Assembly (NCBI RefSeq): GCF_021155765.1
Contig: NC_060118.1
Coordinates: 5,022,001-5,086,000 of the forward strand
Direction of reading: 5' to 3'
Length of the DNA: 64,000 bases
Origin: Diprion similis
Lineage: Eukaryota; Arthropoda; Insecta; Hymenoptera; Diprionidae
The position numbers and the translations under genes were made by a program. Shown here one piece after another: positions 11,690-26,400 of the stretch. Positions within the stretch are counted from its first letter, which is position 1; every line of letters starts with the position of its first letter. Under the pieces are notes generated by a model. It was not told where the DNA came from. It did not search any database and saw nothing but the letters and a program-made list of their open reading frames with translations.

Positions 11690-12749
11690 CTGCGCAGGCT
11701 TCGTCGATAGTAAAAAACGGTGACATTTTACTCTGTCGGTAAAGACTGATCAATAGCGTCCTCTTAATTCAAAATGTCAGTCGAATACATTACGAAGAGA
11801 GCTTCAAATGTGCAACATAAAACACAGGTCTCGAAATTTTCGTGGAATAATACTCTTTATGAGCCGAATCATTTTTACAATAGCATCACATGCGGTTCCA
11901 TGGTATAAATAATAATCAGCTGAATTGTATTGCAGTAATTTGGTCAGGCCTTCGCTCAGCTGATTCGCGCCGACACGAAGAAAAGTGCCTAGGTGGAAGA
12001 AGCAAGAAGAAGAAAAATCCTCGGCGATGATAACAGATCTACAAGTACGGATTTGGATCAGTGCAATGCTACACGCAACGCCGGGCACAAAGATAAAAGA
12101 GAATGTTTCTTTCTGCGCAATTATAATAGCAGAAAATGTATTTCTGTAATTGAATTAACATTGAATTGTGGGAATAAGTCTTACGGCGTTATTCTCGCAT
12201 GGCATGTAGAATTGCATTATCCGTGGACACGTCAGTGTTTTACGGGCTCTGATAATAGTAAAACTAATTGACATTTTACTCGGTCGGTAAGAACTGACTA
12301 GAGCATCTTTTATTAATGAACCTATTGCAATTACTCGTTCTCGTCTCGCAACCTCAATATTGCATGAAAACAGTCTCACGATGGCTCATTTTACTCCTTA
12401 TTCTCTTCGGAATTGCGTAAAGTATCTCAGCTATCCACTTTTTAGCCCCTGAAATACGCAAAACGTGGGAATAGTAACACATGTTACAAGACCACGCATT
12501 TTTTTTACGATTTTCAGAATATAAGCTTTCCTGAAATCCGCTACACAAGAACAATATACCGTCGAAATTTGAACCCTTTCCGTTCATTTGTTTATTTAAT
12601 ATAGGAAGATCAAGGGTGAGTTTGCTTGGTCGGTAAGGGTAGGAGTACTACATGACCCTATGTACCTTTCCGTTCGTTTGTCTATTTAATACATGAAGAT
12701 GAAGGGTGAGTTTGCTCGGTCGGCAAGGGTAGACGACCTTATGTACCGA
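11690..12749. repeat. four diverged copies of a TCGGTCGGTAAG repeat
   Basis: Related words occur near 11737 (CTCTGTCGGTAAAGACTGA), 12280 (CTCGGTCGGTAAGAACTGA), 12628 (CTTGGTCGGTAAGGGTAG) and 12718 (CTCGGTCGGCAAGGGTAG). The first two are preceded by a shared AATAGTAAAA...TGACATTTTACT stretch of about 40 bases. The last two form a 90 bp tandem duplication (12575-12664 and 12665-12749) that also shares CCTTTCCGTTC and the AAGGGTGAGTTTGC block. No gene is seen between 9000 and 13000. Confidence 0.6.
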
Positions 12750-13018
12750 CACCATGACACCGGCGGAAACCGGCGTTCGTTTCTAGCTAAATGGATCTGC
12801 AATTCGAGCTGCATCCAACGACCCGTACAGCACATGGCGCGGAGCCTTAAAAGCCGGTGGTTGCAGCCCAAGATAGTTATTTGTTTTCTGATTGGCAGGA
12901 ACCGTGGCATGATTAAGATAAATATGGCATGATATGGTATGTAGCGAGCTTTGTAGAACCGCTGTATCACCTCCGTGTGTCTAGTATCAGGTAAGCCTTG
13001 CCTTGTCGGGGCACCAGA

Positions 13019-13184
13019 TCACGTGACAAACGCCGTATGGCTCGCGCCGTTTATTCCTCAGTTGAACTCCGTCCGTTAACCAGCGCGGGACTCCGCCGGC
13101 TGCCAACTTAGTATAGCTTATATATAAAAAAATACGAAACTCAGCTGGCTACTGGCAACCGACTTCGCAGCATCCAACACAGCT
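13019..13184 (+). promoter_or_regulatory. probable TATA promoter and noncoding first exon of ACSBG
   Basis: TATATAAAAA lies at 13121-13130, with a TCAGCT initiator-like word at 13141 and a good donor, CAGCT|GTGAGTAT, at 13184/13185. This would make a short noncoding first exon (about 13143-13184) splicing to the acceptor GATTGCAG just before the ACSBG start codon exon at 17471. A palindromic E-box TCACGTGA sits at 13019-13026. The local GC content is clearly higher than the surroundings. The pairing with ACSBG is inference from strand, phase-free UTR splicing and lack of another nearby gene. Confidence 0.4.
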
Positions 13185-16100
13185 GTGAGTATACGTGGAC
13201 CTTGATAAAATACTGTTTAGTTTATAAATGAAGTAGTTATACCGTTGCTCGTTCCACTTTTCGTTGAGCTATACCGTTGTTTATCTTCTTCATTCAGTCC
13301 GTTTGCCGCATACCACGTACACCTTCTTCAAGGTGCAAATATTTGATTCTGCCGATTCTTTTGTTTTATTGTTATTTTGTCTTAATAATTGGTTCCATTT
13401 TTATTTATCACCTCTAGACCTTCTCTTTTCAAATAGTTTAGTTTATGAGTATCCCTAAAGTATTTATATGTTTTATATTTATGGTATAGTGTACAGAAAA
13501 CCTTAACAGTTATCAGTGATAATGTAAGTGGAACGCAAAAATATTAAAAACTCTTCTTGTTGTACAGACCAATATTGGTCATGCATATCTTATCAACTTA
13601 CACAAGGCATCGTATATATGGATGTGTGTGTTTATACGTACGTGTGTATATTTATAATAGAACCAGGTGATGTGTTCAATATACATAAAGTATAAATGCC
13701 ATTAATGACAATTAGAGTATCACCTTGGCTGGGGGCGTTGCATTTCTTCACATCTGCGATGTTTCGGATAAGGAGCATACTTTTAGGGTGAAGACAAACA
13801 TTGTGACTGTATAATTCGCTACGCACGATGATTGTGTGCCGCAAACGACAGAAAACAGAAAATAGATAAACCTCATTAAGAATAACAAACCAGGAAGTAG
13901 TTTCTTCGCGATACTTTTCACCGGAAAAGTAAAAGTATAGCTTTGTCAGTAGAGAAAGAGGACGAAAGAAAAAAAAGTGTACAAATTTTTTATTTTTTAT
14001 TTATTATTATTATTATTATTTTTTTGCAATTTAAAGTAAATAAATAAACATGTGTGGGAAATCCTATTCTAGTGCTCGAGAATTCAGTGAAAAAAAATCC
14101 AGTAGAGAGATTCAGGGTTCGAAATAAAAATCTGAAAAAAATTAGAGATTTTTTTTTTTTTTTTTGATTTTTTTTTATATATTTAAAGTCGATCTACGTC
14201 AATCCAACATTGACATTGCGATCCAAAAAAAAAAACAACGTTCAACGACCACCCTAATAATTATAGCGTTCAAAAATTTATTTAGTCAATTATCATCGGG
14301 TATGGGCATAATTAAACTGCTTTGCGTGATGATAGAACAAACGTTATGCATTTTTTTTTTCATCTAATCGTATCCAGATACAGAAATACAGCAGCGTCAC
14401 ATCTACCTGATAAATTATATGCAGTCACGTCGATTATTAGGTACCGGGGGGGAAAAAAAAAAAAAAAAATAATCACAGGTATCTGATAGGCGAACAAACA
14501 TTTATTATACCTTACACATACGTGTACCTATCTATAGTATGTATACAATTCTTGAGGTGGTGAGAAAATAATAGTGGGTTCCCTTTCTCATAGCTACTTA
14601 TTTATCGTCAGAACAGTGAAAATACGTTTCGTTACAATACTTGAAAACGTCAACCTGCATTCATAAAAAAAAACTTTCATGAGATTTTAATTGCAGATTA
14701 CGATATGAATATGTAGGTTATGTATGTGTGTATGCACACACGATCTAGTATCGTATCATTGTGCAGATTAAACGGTTACGTGAAAGAGTACAAAGTACGA
14801 GGAAAGATCACTGCGGCGTTCTTCGGTTGTTTCTGTTGCTTAGAGGACTCCAAGGTTCAAATTTCCCGCCAATAATGGTGTGATACCTTGGTCTATTGAT
14901 TTCCACGGATGTCACACCACCGCATTTACTCTTTATAGGGTTAGCCCTAGTATCGTATGAAGTAACACGCGAGAAGGAAGTGCCTGTATTATACCGACTA
15001 CGCTACCTACGATGGTGATTTTACTTTGCAAAGGTATATTAAATATGTAGTACGGCGTTGTTGCACCCCACCAATACAGTAATCATTAAACCACCGATAT
15101 CATAAGTGTAGGATAGTACGAACGGTGTTTTAATATCATACGAATACGCAGTTATAAACATCGAATCTTGATTATTTCCAAAAGTTTCGAATCGAATAAC
15201 GCGATTTTTTTTTCCTGCTTTCCCAAATTGTGTCGTGAGTTTTATTTGTGCGCATATCATTCTGTTTGTCGTCGACTCCGTCAAATTACGTGGCCCATAT
15301 TATCAAAAAACAAGATGACTTTAAAGTGTTGAGACTGTTTGTTAATTTGGATGAAATAATCCATGTTTTATTATTGTAATGATTTTGTACTATATCTTAG
15401 AATAAAAAATATTAAGTATATTAACATTTTTTCAAAATATAACAACAACAATATTTATTCAAATCTATAGTCTTATTTTTCTTGTTGACGATGAGTAAAA
15501 GTGCTGGTGAAAGCTTGAAAGACTATGACTGTTTATAATCTCATTCAAATAGTTGAAAAATACACTTGTTTTGTACACCCAATGAAAATATGTATCTGAA
15601 CAGTAAACCAAATCATTTGCTCTATCTAATGGCTCATAAAATTGTTGCTATGTAAAATTTTAACGATAATGAGTACATAATTTCCAGTCGAAGACTTTGG
15701 TCAAGGTAGCTGTGCTACAAATATTCACTATTTTGAATACAATTGGACGAGGTAACATTTTCGCAGATTTCACAACTTATATCAATTCAATGACGCGAAT
15801 CGGTTCCGGTAATTATATTGCACGTATTACCTACTCGCAGAGAGAATGAATTCCTTACTCCGAAAAATGTTACGCAACACGAAATTCAGGCTACAAATTT
15901 CAGTGGTATTGCATCGAGTTTCTATGTGTTTCAATCTTCGATATCACGTCTGTATTTGCATGTGCGACGAGTCTTGTATGCCGCGGGCCATAGAATGAAT
16001 ATATGTCGTGAGGTCAAGCTCAACCGTACATACATGAGATTAAGATTCAAACAAAATTAGGTTATTTATTAATGTTAGGTAAGACTGAGTCGAAAGCCGA

Positions 16101-17470
16101 TGTTTCATTTTTAATGTTGGACCCTCTGTGTTATTTTATTTGAAACCGAAGCAGGCGTTTATTTTTTACCCGTTCTTACAACGCTTGGCGTATCATATCT
16201 ATACGACATATCAAACCTCACAACATTTTTCCTTCTTGTTTTAAATACTAAATTTTTCGAGAGCTTCCTGGTTACTTGGCGAAAAATTTTCCGTTGTTTC
16301 ATCATTACACAAAAAAGTCAATCATTTTTTTAGATACTACCTTTTGTTCAACCTGATAAAGAAGAAGTGTTATTCATAGGAATAACAAACAAATATTTTT
16401 TTTTACCAAATTTTCAAATCAACACATGTCTCTAGTAAATTTTCGTAGGGGACTATTGGATATACGCCTATGTATACAGTTTGTACCCATTCGCTTGGTA
16501 TAGACTTTAGTAATAAATACGATAACGAAAACCGCTAAGATCTCGGCGTGGACTTTGACCGCGTCACCTCATCCGCTGCTGTATATATAGCATAAGTAAT
16601 CATCACTGGGAGGACGGGTAAACGTTATTCGTATGCGATATATCTGCTCATGGAAAATTATATTTACGTACACGTGGTTTGGACATTTGTGTAAATATCT
16701 CGCGTTTAATTCTTCGTGGAAATACCTGAAATCTTGGTGAAATTATTATGGGAATTTTTAGCACGTATTATTCTCGTGAAAATTTCAAGAACCTAAGGAA
16801 AATTTCCCAAACCCAGTTTTGAACTTTTTCGGAAATTCATAGAAAATCCTGGTGAAAAATTTTCCGAAACTTTACGGAATTGTCACAAAATGTGAATCGA
16901 TATGTTATTAAATATAAAAAATTCGTCAAATTAAGAAAAATTCAACGCAAGATTAAAAGAATTTTATAATCTTGCGAAAAGTGGTATTATCACTGGTTTA
17001 GAAGTTAGAAATTATTTACTAATGTTATGTCGGAATTTGTTGTTCTAGATTTTTCAGGACCGTTTGAAAAGTGAGAGAATAATTTTTTTTAAATTCTAGA
17101 AAGGCAATTTCAAAGATTTGGCAACACTTTCAAAAGTGATTTATTAATTTCTCAAAATCTCTGTCATTTTTCATAGAATTTTTTGTAATATTTTCAAATT
17201 TTTCAAAAGTAGCTTGAAAATTTAAATTTCGACACTTTCTAACTTCGGAATATTGTATTAGAGAATATTGTAATTGACTGAAGTTAAAAATAAAAAATTG
17301 GGAATGGTGACCTTTTGACACTAGCAGAAATGGCATGGAATAGCCCATTCAACACGTTATGTATAATCGAAGATGTTGAATACTAATAATGGTAAATTCT
17401 ATAAACAGGTAGACATGAAGTGAATACATTGAACTTATATATACTAGACATATATAATTTTGATTGCAGA
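13185..17470. other. putative first intron of ACSBG; no gene seen
   Basis: AT-rich, with homopolymer tracts (poly-T at 14150-14170, poly-A at about 14453-14469). A TATATATAG at 16582-16590 followed by a donor-like GG|GTAAAC near 16617 could be a second promoter with a short noncoding exon, but the support is weak. Other open frames here have no recognisable product. Confidence 0.4.
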
Positions 17471-17474
17471 TAAA

Positions 17475-20400
17475 ATGTCGACGGAGGAAGTATTGCTGCT
17501 AAACGGCCATGCGACGAACGCCTACGTAACAGAATCAAAGGTGAGATTTTAGAGATGCATAAAATTGAAGATATAAAATTTGATCAAAGTCCATACTATC
17601 GCAGATAACAGCACATATCGTCTTGCCACGATCTCAAGTGTACATTATTTATTACGTTTCGTACAACAATGTGGTTTTATTATTAGATGATGGAATAACG
17701 AGAGAATTTGGTTTCGTATTTTAATACAAATCTTAGATATTACACGTGTATGAGATAATTTCAAAGTCATTAATTCATGTGGACATCAGTGAATCAGCAG
17801 CCTACAAAAAGTAAATAATTTATATACAACAGTAATTTTAAATGTGGGAGTTCATTTGGGCAATTCATTTATTGGAGTATTTGCTCTATATTTATATACG
17901 TTGTACATCATATGCGAATATTTTACGTAAAGCATTCTACGTGAAATATCTATCAAGACTTCACTCTTTATTTACATATATTATTAACATTAGGGTGTTT
18001 TCGAAAAAAATAATTTGCGACTTTCCAACGACGAACCCCTGAGGGCACCTCCTAAATAGTTTGTTTACGTGAAAAGAAAGATTCTCGGAAAATAGTAGCG
18101 TTCTATACGTTATATGGAAAGTCTTTCGCATTTGATTTTTCACTTAAGAAATTATTTATTTATTTTTTTCAGCCTTGAATTTATGAAGAATAGTGAACAA
18201 CAAGTTTGTATTTTCGGAAAGGAATAATAATCGAAATGCTGCAACATGTTTCTCCGTATACTTAAAAAAAAATGTTAAAAGAAAAGGAAAAATCAAATAA
18301 GCACAATCTTCCGCATAACTTGGAACGTTTATCTTTTTCCACGGAATCTTTATTTTGAGCCAAACGCACTTTGGTGGAGTTGCTAATTTGAAAAATCGTG
18401 AATTGTTTTTTTTTCCGAAGCATCGTAAGACACGTTGAGTGTTTTTTGAGTTCACTTGTTGCTCCCAGTGTTGAGTGCATTTTGAAAAAGTGCAGGTGTA
18501 GAAAAAAGTTCTAATAATTTAGAGCGCATGTGTATAGATTTTAAAATATAAGGTATAATATACAATAAACGCATCGAATGTCAGATGAAACGAGAATAAC
18601 TATACACACAAATAATTTGGATGGGATAAGAAATTTTTCGGAACATGCAAGAACCTCTTGCAAGTTCGTCGTGGAGGTCATGATCAATCATACATATATA
18701 TATATATATATATATACAAGCATTGAAGGATAGGACTTACATAAACGAATGCGATAACATATGATTTACAATTCACTCGTTTTGTGGCGATTAAATTTTC
18801 TGACGCAGTTAATCCTTGATGCTTTAGGTTTATTCATGGACTGGAACTTTGTCGTCGAATCTATCGTTGTGTACAGGGTGATTGAGTACAATCTCTGAAA
18901 ATAGAAGAAGCTCTGTTGCTCGATTAAACGAATAAATAAGAAGCATATATATCATCGATAAACGAATTCTTGGACCAAGAAAATAGATCTAGTCGGAATC
19001 CATTCACTTCAATCTAGTATCCCTTATTTGTTCCAAATACGATGACTTCAATTCAACAAGTTCGATTCAGTTAGATTGTCAAAATTCGTCGTACTTCATT
19101 CATCTAACCGGAGCTTGTTTGTAAACTGTAAAAAATTTTTTGGTAACAACAAATTCATTACCCGTTTTAACCACTATATTCCTGACTCAACAAAACATGA
19201 ATTAAAACAAGCTGAATATTTGTTGTAAAACAATTTCATACGAGGTATGTTCAATCTAATTTTTGTCATTTCAATCACACATTTTCTTGATGCAAAATTC
19301 ACATTATTGCAAAGAACTGGTGGTGTGTTGTCTTGAATAAATTGATAATCAGCACGATCATTCGTCAATATGTTAAGTTGTTACAAGTATTTCGTCTGAT
19401 AAAAGTATTTTTTTGAATTAAGGAAGTATTGTGTTTGCCGCATTTGACTACCGAACGATGTGGAATTTTTTGTAAAACATTATTCTGAACGCAATTCTGT
19501 CTTGTCTTTTATCTCCAATAAGACGCCTCTCAGTTTGAACACTTATCTCGAAAATCATGAACACCAGTATCTAAACACTTCTTGTCATGGTTGGAAGTAT
19601 TTGGTTATCATACACCATACAACATCAATTTGGATATCACTATTAACGTTGCTTCAATGTGGTCCATCTCATCACTCGTCTGATTGGATGCGGTGTGACT
19701 ACCATTGATCGACTAAGCTCCTCCTATTCTCGGAGTTTGTGCTGAATCAGCCTGTAGATCTTGCATCAATGTCTGTAGAATCGGTCGCTAAAATGCATAC
19801 ATCACAAAAGCATTGCTCTAAAAATATTGTCAATTAGATTTTTTTAGGTTATATTTTTCCTTGAAATTACTCATTTAAATGTTTCAAAACTGAATTAGTT
19901 TAACTAATTGTAAAATATGAAGAGAAAGACAGAAAATTAAAAAGAGAAGACCAAGAGCAAGCATGCAAGAATATTATCATCGACACGTCGTCAGCAGTTA
20001 GGAAATCGAAATTTTTTTCATCTAGTCGATGGGATGATCGATCGAACGTTTGCGTTTTCACGCAAATGTTGATCAGTCGTCCGCCAAAGTTCGACGTTGC
20101 CGCATTCGTTATACCTAGCTCTGGAAGGAGAAATGGTAAGCGGTTTAAAAAATTTCAGTATATAAAACTTTGAAAAATGCGTCAGTTTAGATACGTTATA
20201 CTGATATCGAGGGCCAACGGCAATTGAAGTCGCATATAGTTCTTATCAGTGAACTTTCAACAGCCTAAGCCAAGGCTCAGATATTATAGTGGTTTTTAAA
20301 TCGATATGTTGCTCATCACACGATCGTCTGATCAAAGCGTTCATTTGCCCATTTCATATTATGCAATTTTCTCCTCCATTTTTTCTTTATCGTGGATTCG

Positions 20401-23400
20401 TTAGTTTATGTTTAATTTAATGTGTACAGTCAAAGTTGCTGATATGATATGTTTTTTACAACATTTACTCACAATCAGCAGTTGTATAAAACCTTACAGT
20501 CGTTATTGAAGTATACGTACATATCAGCTGATCAAATCATTCGTCGGTTGCTCCCGGTCTGAGTTTTCTACGCAGTTCGTCTAAGTAAGTCGTAACATGA
20601 GAATTTCAAATTCTATATTTGCATTTGGCAGTTATTTTTGGAAAGGAAATAAAATGGAAATGATAATATATCAACGTTTTGTTGCTGAATGGATTTATAG
20701 GGAAATTATCATGTATTTCTTCAGTAAGATTTCGCGTGCGGTTTGGAAATAAATTTGAATGATTTACCCGAGCAAACTGTTGAGTGACGTAATCAAAAAC
20801 TCCTCTTTTGGCGCCTGTAAAATGTGTGAGAAGTAACGCCTCTTACAAGGATATGGGCTGCGCATGCGTAGATCGACTATAGTCTCTTTTACACCTACTA
20901 GTTACTTTTTTCACGCTATTTTACCATTCTAGTTACTTTTGCGCGCGCTTTTTTTTTTAACAGTCTAGATTCTTTTTTGCCCGCTTCACAGGCACCAGAC
21001 TGAATCTTTCGGCACTTTTTACAAGAAGCAGTATGTAACACTCGTGCGACAAATGGTCGCTTCCGCCTCGTGCAGTCAACTTCGTAACCTGGGTGAAAAA
21101 CGGAAAAGTTTGATTTTCGAAGTTATGGAGCGTGTGAAAAGGTTCCATTTCCGAACAGTGCGGTAATCTGATGTTGTTGCATGCGCACAACTCTGAAATG
21201 CTCGGTTCTACACTCTAGGCGGTTTTTTTTGTCGCATGCGCACTTTCGAATAACTCCATTTTACGGACTGCGTCTTTGAGCGTAAGTAATCTATAATAAC
21301 TCAAATTCTACGCACCACCAGGAGCACCTTCGTTGCTTCGCGAATCAAACTTTCGTTCACAGATGTACTGGAAAAAATTCTGTGAACATATCACTCGCCT
21401 TTGCGATCACAATGAAAACTGCACACTCATCAGAAAACATCAATTTTTCGCACATGTAACACAATATACTAACTTTGCATGATTAAACTGTATCATGCAA
21501 TCAGTGGGTAAAAATGAGAAATCCTAAAATTCCATTGATTCGAGTCGCTTTTCCATGAAAATCACTGGATTTATCACTGGATAATCACAGCTTTAGCATC
21601 GTCAAGACGTTGAATATTCAACGGATTTTTAGGAGCTACGATATCTATCGAGTTGTTGCTTTTTCATTGTCGCTCTACATTTTCTTAAACTCTGATTGTC
21701 AAAAGCTTTGATCGCTACTACCCATCAATTACTTGCAATTGGATGTTGGTCTTTCAAACAAAAATATTGTGGCACAACGATTTAAAAAGTGCAACTGAAG
21801 ATGATCGAGGTTAACTTAACTAAAGATCACTTGATGTTAATACAGAAAATACCTTAAACACAATGGTTATGTCAATATACGAGTAATTTAGCACCAAAAA
21901 GTCAGTATTTGTTTACAAAATATTTTCAAGGTGATTTACACAAAATTCTTTGTCAAATAAAATTAAGTGTTGTATAAAAAAAAATTGTACGAACGATGTG
22001 CATTTGGTGTTTAAAAAAATTAAAAATAATACGGCCTGTCTGATGTCGTTAGTACAGTGAAACTTCAATTATACATTTTTCAAGGGGTGTAAGTGAGAAT
22101 ACCGTTAAACTGAAATGCCTAAATATTCGAAACCTTTATAATTGGAAGATGAAAAAGGTATCATTTTTACCAGCTTTATAGATATCTTGTCATGTTTGTA
22201 TTAACCCCTAGTGAAATCGACTAATGTAAAAAAATGTCTTACCTCACGGGGATTTTTTTAGTTGGATGCAAGTGAATTGTTTGGAAAAGTTGACGTTAAC
22301 AGTGTTTTGCCGTACAATTCCTGGCTGCATTTATTTTGAACTTTACATTTTTCATATTGTTATACTTTCACCGCTATGTAAAAACTGAAAAATACATATC
22401 ATACACTACAACTAATCATATGTAATTATATGAATTGTGTGAATTACTGCGTTTCAATCTGAAGCACAATTCAAAATTTACCATTTTATAACTCTAATTA
22501 AATGGAACATTCTTTTGTACCAATGCTGTCATTGGTTGATGTTTGCTGCATATTAAGGGTTTAGATTCAGTGGCATTCAACATCAGATGGAAACTTAGTC
22601 AATAACTAGGTACTGTACTACTAAATATGAATTTAGTAAATAAAGAATCAACCATCGATTGCAACATCGATACAGCAAAATGTATCAATTGGATTGTATC
22701 TCTAAGATATGGATCCATACTATATTAGTGACTTGATTAAACATGATTAAAAATGCAATACTTATACTGTATTCCCCAGTGGCGACAATTTTCGATGCTG
22801 CACTTTTTTTATTCAATTCATAAATCCAGAAACTTAGCATTGCGATGGCGACTTGATTTATAAATACCTTTGAGCAAAGTCTCATTGCCTTGGGCATAGC
22901 TATATAGAGTAGTTTATTATCTACAGGGTATCACTCTGGGTGGCGTCAAATTTTCGAATCGTAAAAATTGTTATTACTGACGTGAAAGGGTACAAGAACG
23001 TTTAATTTATCACATATTTACAGTGTTTATTTGAATATCGAACTACGTCGATTTTTGATGGGGAAAAATTTGTTGTCGAATCAGTCGGTAAAGACGAGTA
23101 TCTCTGGGTCATTTCTTGTGACTCTCCGGTATGCATGGGTGTTCCTTTTCGGTTACGACAAAAAAACCGCTCAGGCTTTCTATCTTTGGTACGTATCCGA
23201 GACATACGCTTCAAGCAGCTTTAGAGCGCTTTGGGACAAGCTTGTAACGTATTGCATTTTTAATGTTAAGAAAGTATTTTGATAATCGTTTGATGTTTTT
23301 TATACCTCATCCCTGCGGGAGCTGCGATTTGTTGTCAAACTTGAAGTTGTAGCATAAATTAAAAGCTACATTATGTCGAGCCTAATGTTGGCAAAACGCA

Positions 23401-26400
23401 CTTTAGAACAGTGTATTTTATAACATTCTATTGGCCTTGTTCTCTTGTCTGTAACTGCGATTACACCGAGGAAAATTTCGGGTTCTGCTTACTGGACAGT
23501 CTTGATCTATTTTCATTTGTTACCGTGATTGCAAAAAAAGATATGAATTATGATTTAACTTTTTTGCAGATTTCAATTGTTTATGCATTGTTTATAAGTA
23601 TGTCATGGCGTTACTTAGTATTCGATGGACAGTTTTTGATCGTTACTTTGAACAGGGACTTCCGTAATAACAGCACGTTTTCTATTCACGCAGAAAGTCT
23701 TTTGACTCAATTACGTTAAACTTACTCTAAACGTGACAAAAATTTCGTCATCGTGGTGTATTAAATTTTCTCAACTTGACTTCATTTCCTACATTTCAGA
23801 GATCATCAGCTGCTACAAATGGCTCTGGGGTTGAATTCGCTATTTCAAACCAAACAGACATAGACGGTAAGTGTCGCGAACACCATATACATACGGGGTG
23901 TCCAATTATAGTTCAATGCAAAATTCTGTGGAACAGTAAAATGTAATGTCAATCTAACACTATACCTGATGGTTCCTATCTACGCGCAACATTATATCAT
24001 GTTGAATTTTAATTACCGCTTAATTTTGATCAATTTCAACACCGCCATTTTTTAACACTCATTTTCATACATCGCTGTGAAAAATTCACAAAACTTGCGT
24101 TAAAAACAGCTCGCCAGAATTCTTTTGTTGACTGAACACGTATAATTTGAGAATCGTTCAACCCTGCAAAAGCGGTATCTTGATTTTTGATAAACAAGGG
24201 AAGATGAAGGGTTTGGCCGAAATTCCAGTATCCTCCACTTACTACTCACTTTTCGTACACTTTCACAAGAGCGTCGGTAGCACAGAGATCTCGAATTAAC
24301 CTCAGAATCATTCACAATCAGTTTGATTCGCAGGCTCACCTAGAGCTGAGAGTCTTTGTTCGTTTGCAATCGACGCTTGATAAAATTTTCTAATAATTGA
24401 ACTTTGATCGAGAAAAATCCAGAGTCGCTATAAAAGTCCCTGAGATCTTCAAATTTCCAGATTTCCAGAATTTTTATGATCTCTGGACACTCTAATATAC
24501 AGGGTGTATCTCAGTGAACGCTGCAGAATATCGGGTTGCCTACCATCGAGGGGTACAAGTATCGCTTAGATAGACCTACCGAGTTATCGGTAAGTAACCC
24601 GGTAGGTAACGTGTTCAATGTCCTACCGATAACTGGGTAGGTCTGTCTTAACGATATTTGTGCTCCTCAGTGATAGGCAACTCAATACACGGTGGCGCTT
24701 ACTTGGAAATACTCGGTATGTATAATTATATTGGTGCAATTTTTTTTTATTGCACAGCTTAATGTTAGATTACCATAGGTATAAATACAATATTCACGGT
24801 GAAGAGATTTTAATGTGATCAAAGCGCCACGATAATCAGTATGTAAACCATCATTACCGTGTTTTTGGGACATTTTTTTTGCAATGATCTGAAATCATTC
24901 AACTATATACTCATGGGGGATGTCGAAATATTTGAATCAACGTGAATTTCTGTGCAATGATCTCCTACGCCTATTTCAACCATCAATATTAAAAAAAAAT
25001 AAAAACCAGTTCAATCCAGAACATTTATTGAATAAGAATCTATCCAGAGAATTTTTTTTCTTTTCTTTCGATTTCAGTCATATTGTTTGTCGTGTCTTCA
25101 CAAATTGAATTTTACAAAATTTGAATACAGTCCAACCTCTCAATAGTTCCAGGCGGGGGTAAGAGAAGAAGACTTTTTGATGAAACTTTGAACGTTAATT
25201 ACCATTTGAAAGCATTATATTAAGTATATTCGTCAACGACTTATAACATTTTAAAGAGCAGAGAAAGTTTTTTCCATGTTATTGCCATAAAATACTTCGA
25301 TCACAAAGCGTGATTTGTCTTTTATCAATTTGAAAGCGTTCAAGCACTTGAGAGCCCATAAATTCGAAAAAAAAAAATTATCAAGGACCACCTCTGTGTA
25401 CATATCCGCACAGCGTACTCCATTAATGTCGAAAACCCCAAATAGATTGCACTAATAGTCAAATTTCACAATCTGAGATAATTCTTTGTGGAAAAAAACA
25501 AAAATGCAACAAAACAGGTTGAAAGGACAACATTTCTGTAGCTGTTTCATTTACTACTGTAACGATGGCATTGATTTGTTGGATTCAGGACCGGACCAAG
25601 TACGTGCGGCTGATTCGATATCCACGACTGAAGCAGACGGTCGAGTTCGCATTGAACTTGAAAAAAATGGAACTTTCGATCATGTGCCTATCTCAGTGCC
25701 AGGATTGCTGGCAAAAACGGCCAGAGAAAACCCCAACTTTCCAGCCTTGGTATCCCGTGAAGGAATCGATGGGCGAAGAATCACCTATACCTTCAAGTAC
25801 GTTTTTATAAAGAAGTTATGAATTGCGAAAATTGAGATACCATCAGAGCATTATACTTTTTCTGTTATGAATACTGCCATGGTTACCTTGAAGGATTTGT
25901 AACTCTGCATACGTATTCAAGAATTGCGGATCATTTACAATGATATGACACAATTGTGTCATTCTAAGCATGATACGTATAACTATCTTAAACAATGGCA
26001 TCAGGCACCCAATAATTACACTCACCATCAAAGAAAAAAGTCGTTGAAATAACTATATTCGCAGACAAAGGCGGCAAAATGAATATTTATTTTTGTTAAT
26101 TCGAGATCTCTTGGCCTAACAGAATGTTTAGTTGCTTTAAATAGTCCAATCAAACATCTTGATAGACCAGTAGACTTTGAATTGACACAAATAAATATTC
26201 ATTTCGTCGACCATGACGTTTAGTTGATTCAATGACTTTGTACTCTTGCATTGTATGCATGATGGATTCACTTTGAAAAGGTAACACGCCTGTTGAGACA
26301 TTTTAATCGATTTTGATCGAAGAAGAAAACAACTCGCTATACAAAAACAGAAAAAGATATTGCGATTTGTCTCAACATTTTACAAAACTACAGACGATGA

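Noticed and set aside
12693-12932. 79-codon open frame
   Set aside because: Lies on the 90 bp duplicated repeat and has an equally open frame on the other strand; no family.
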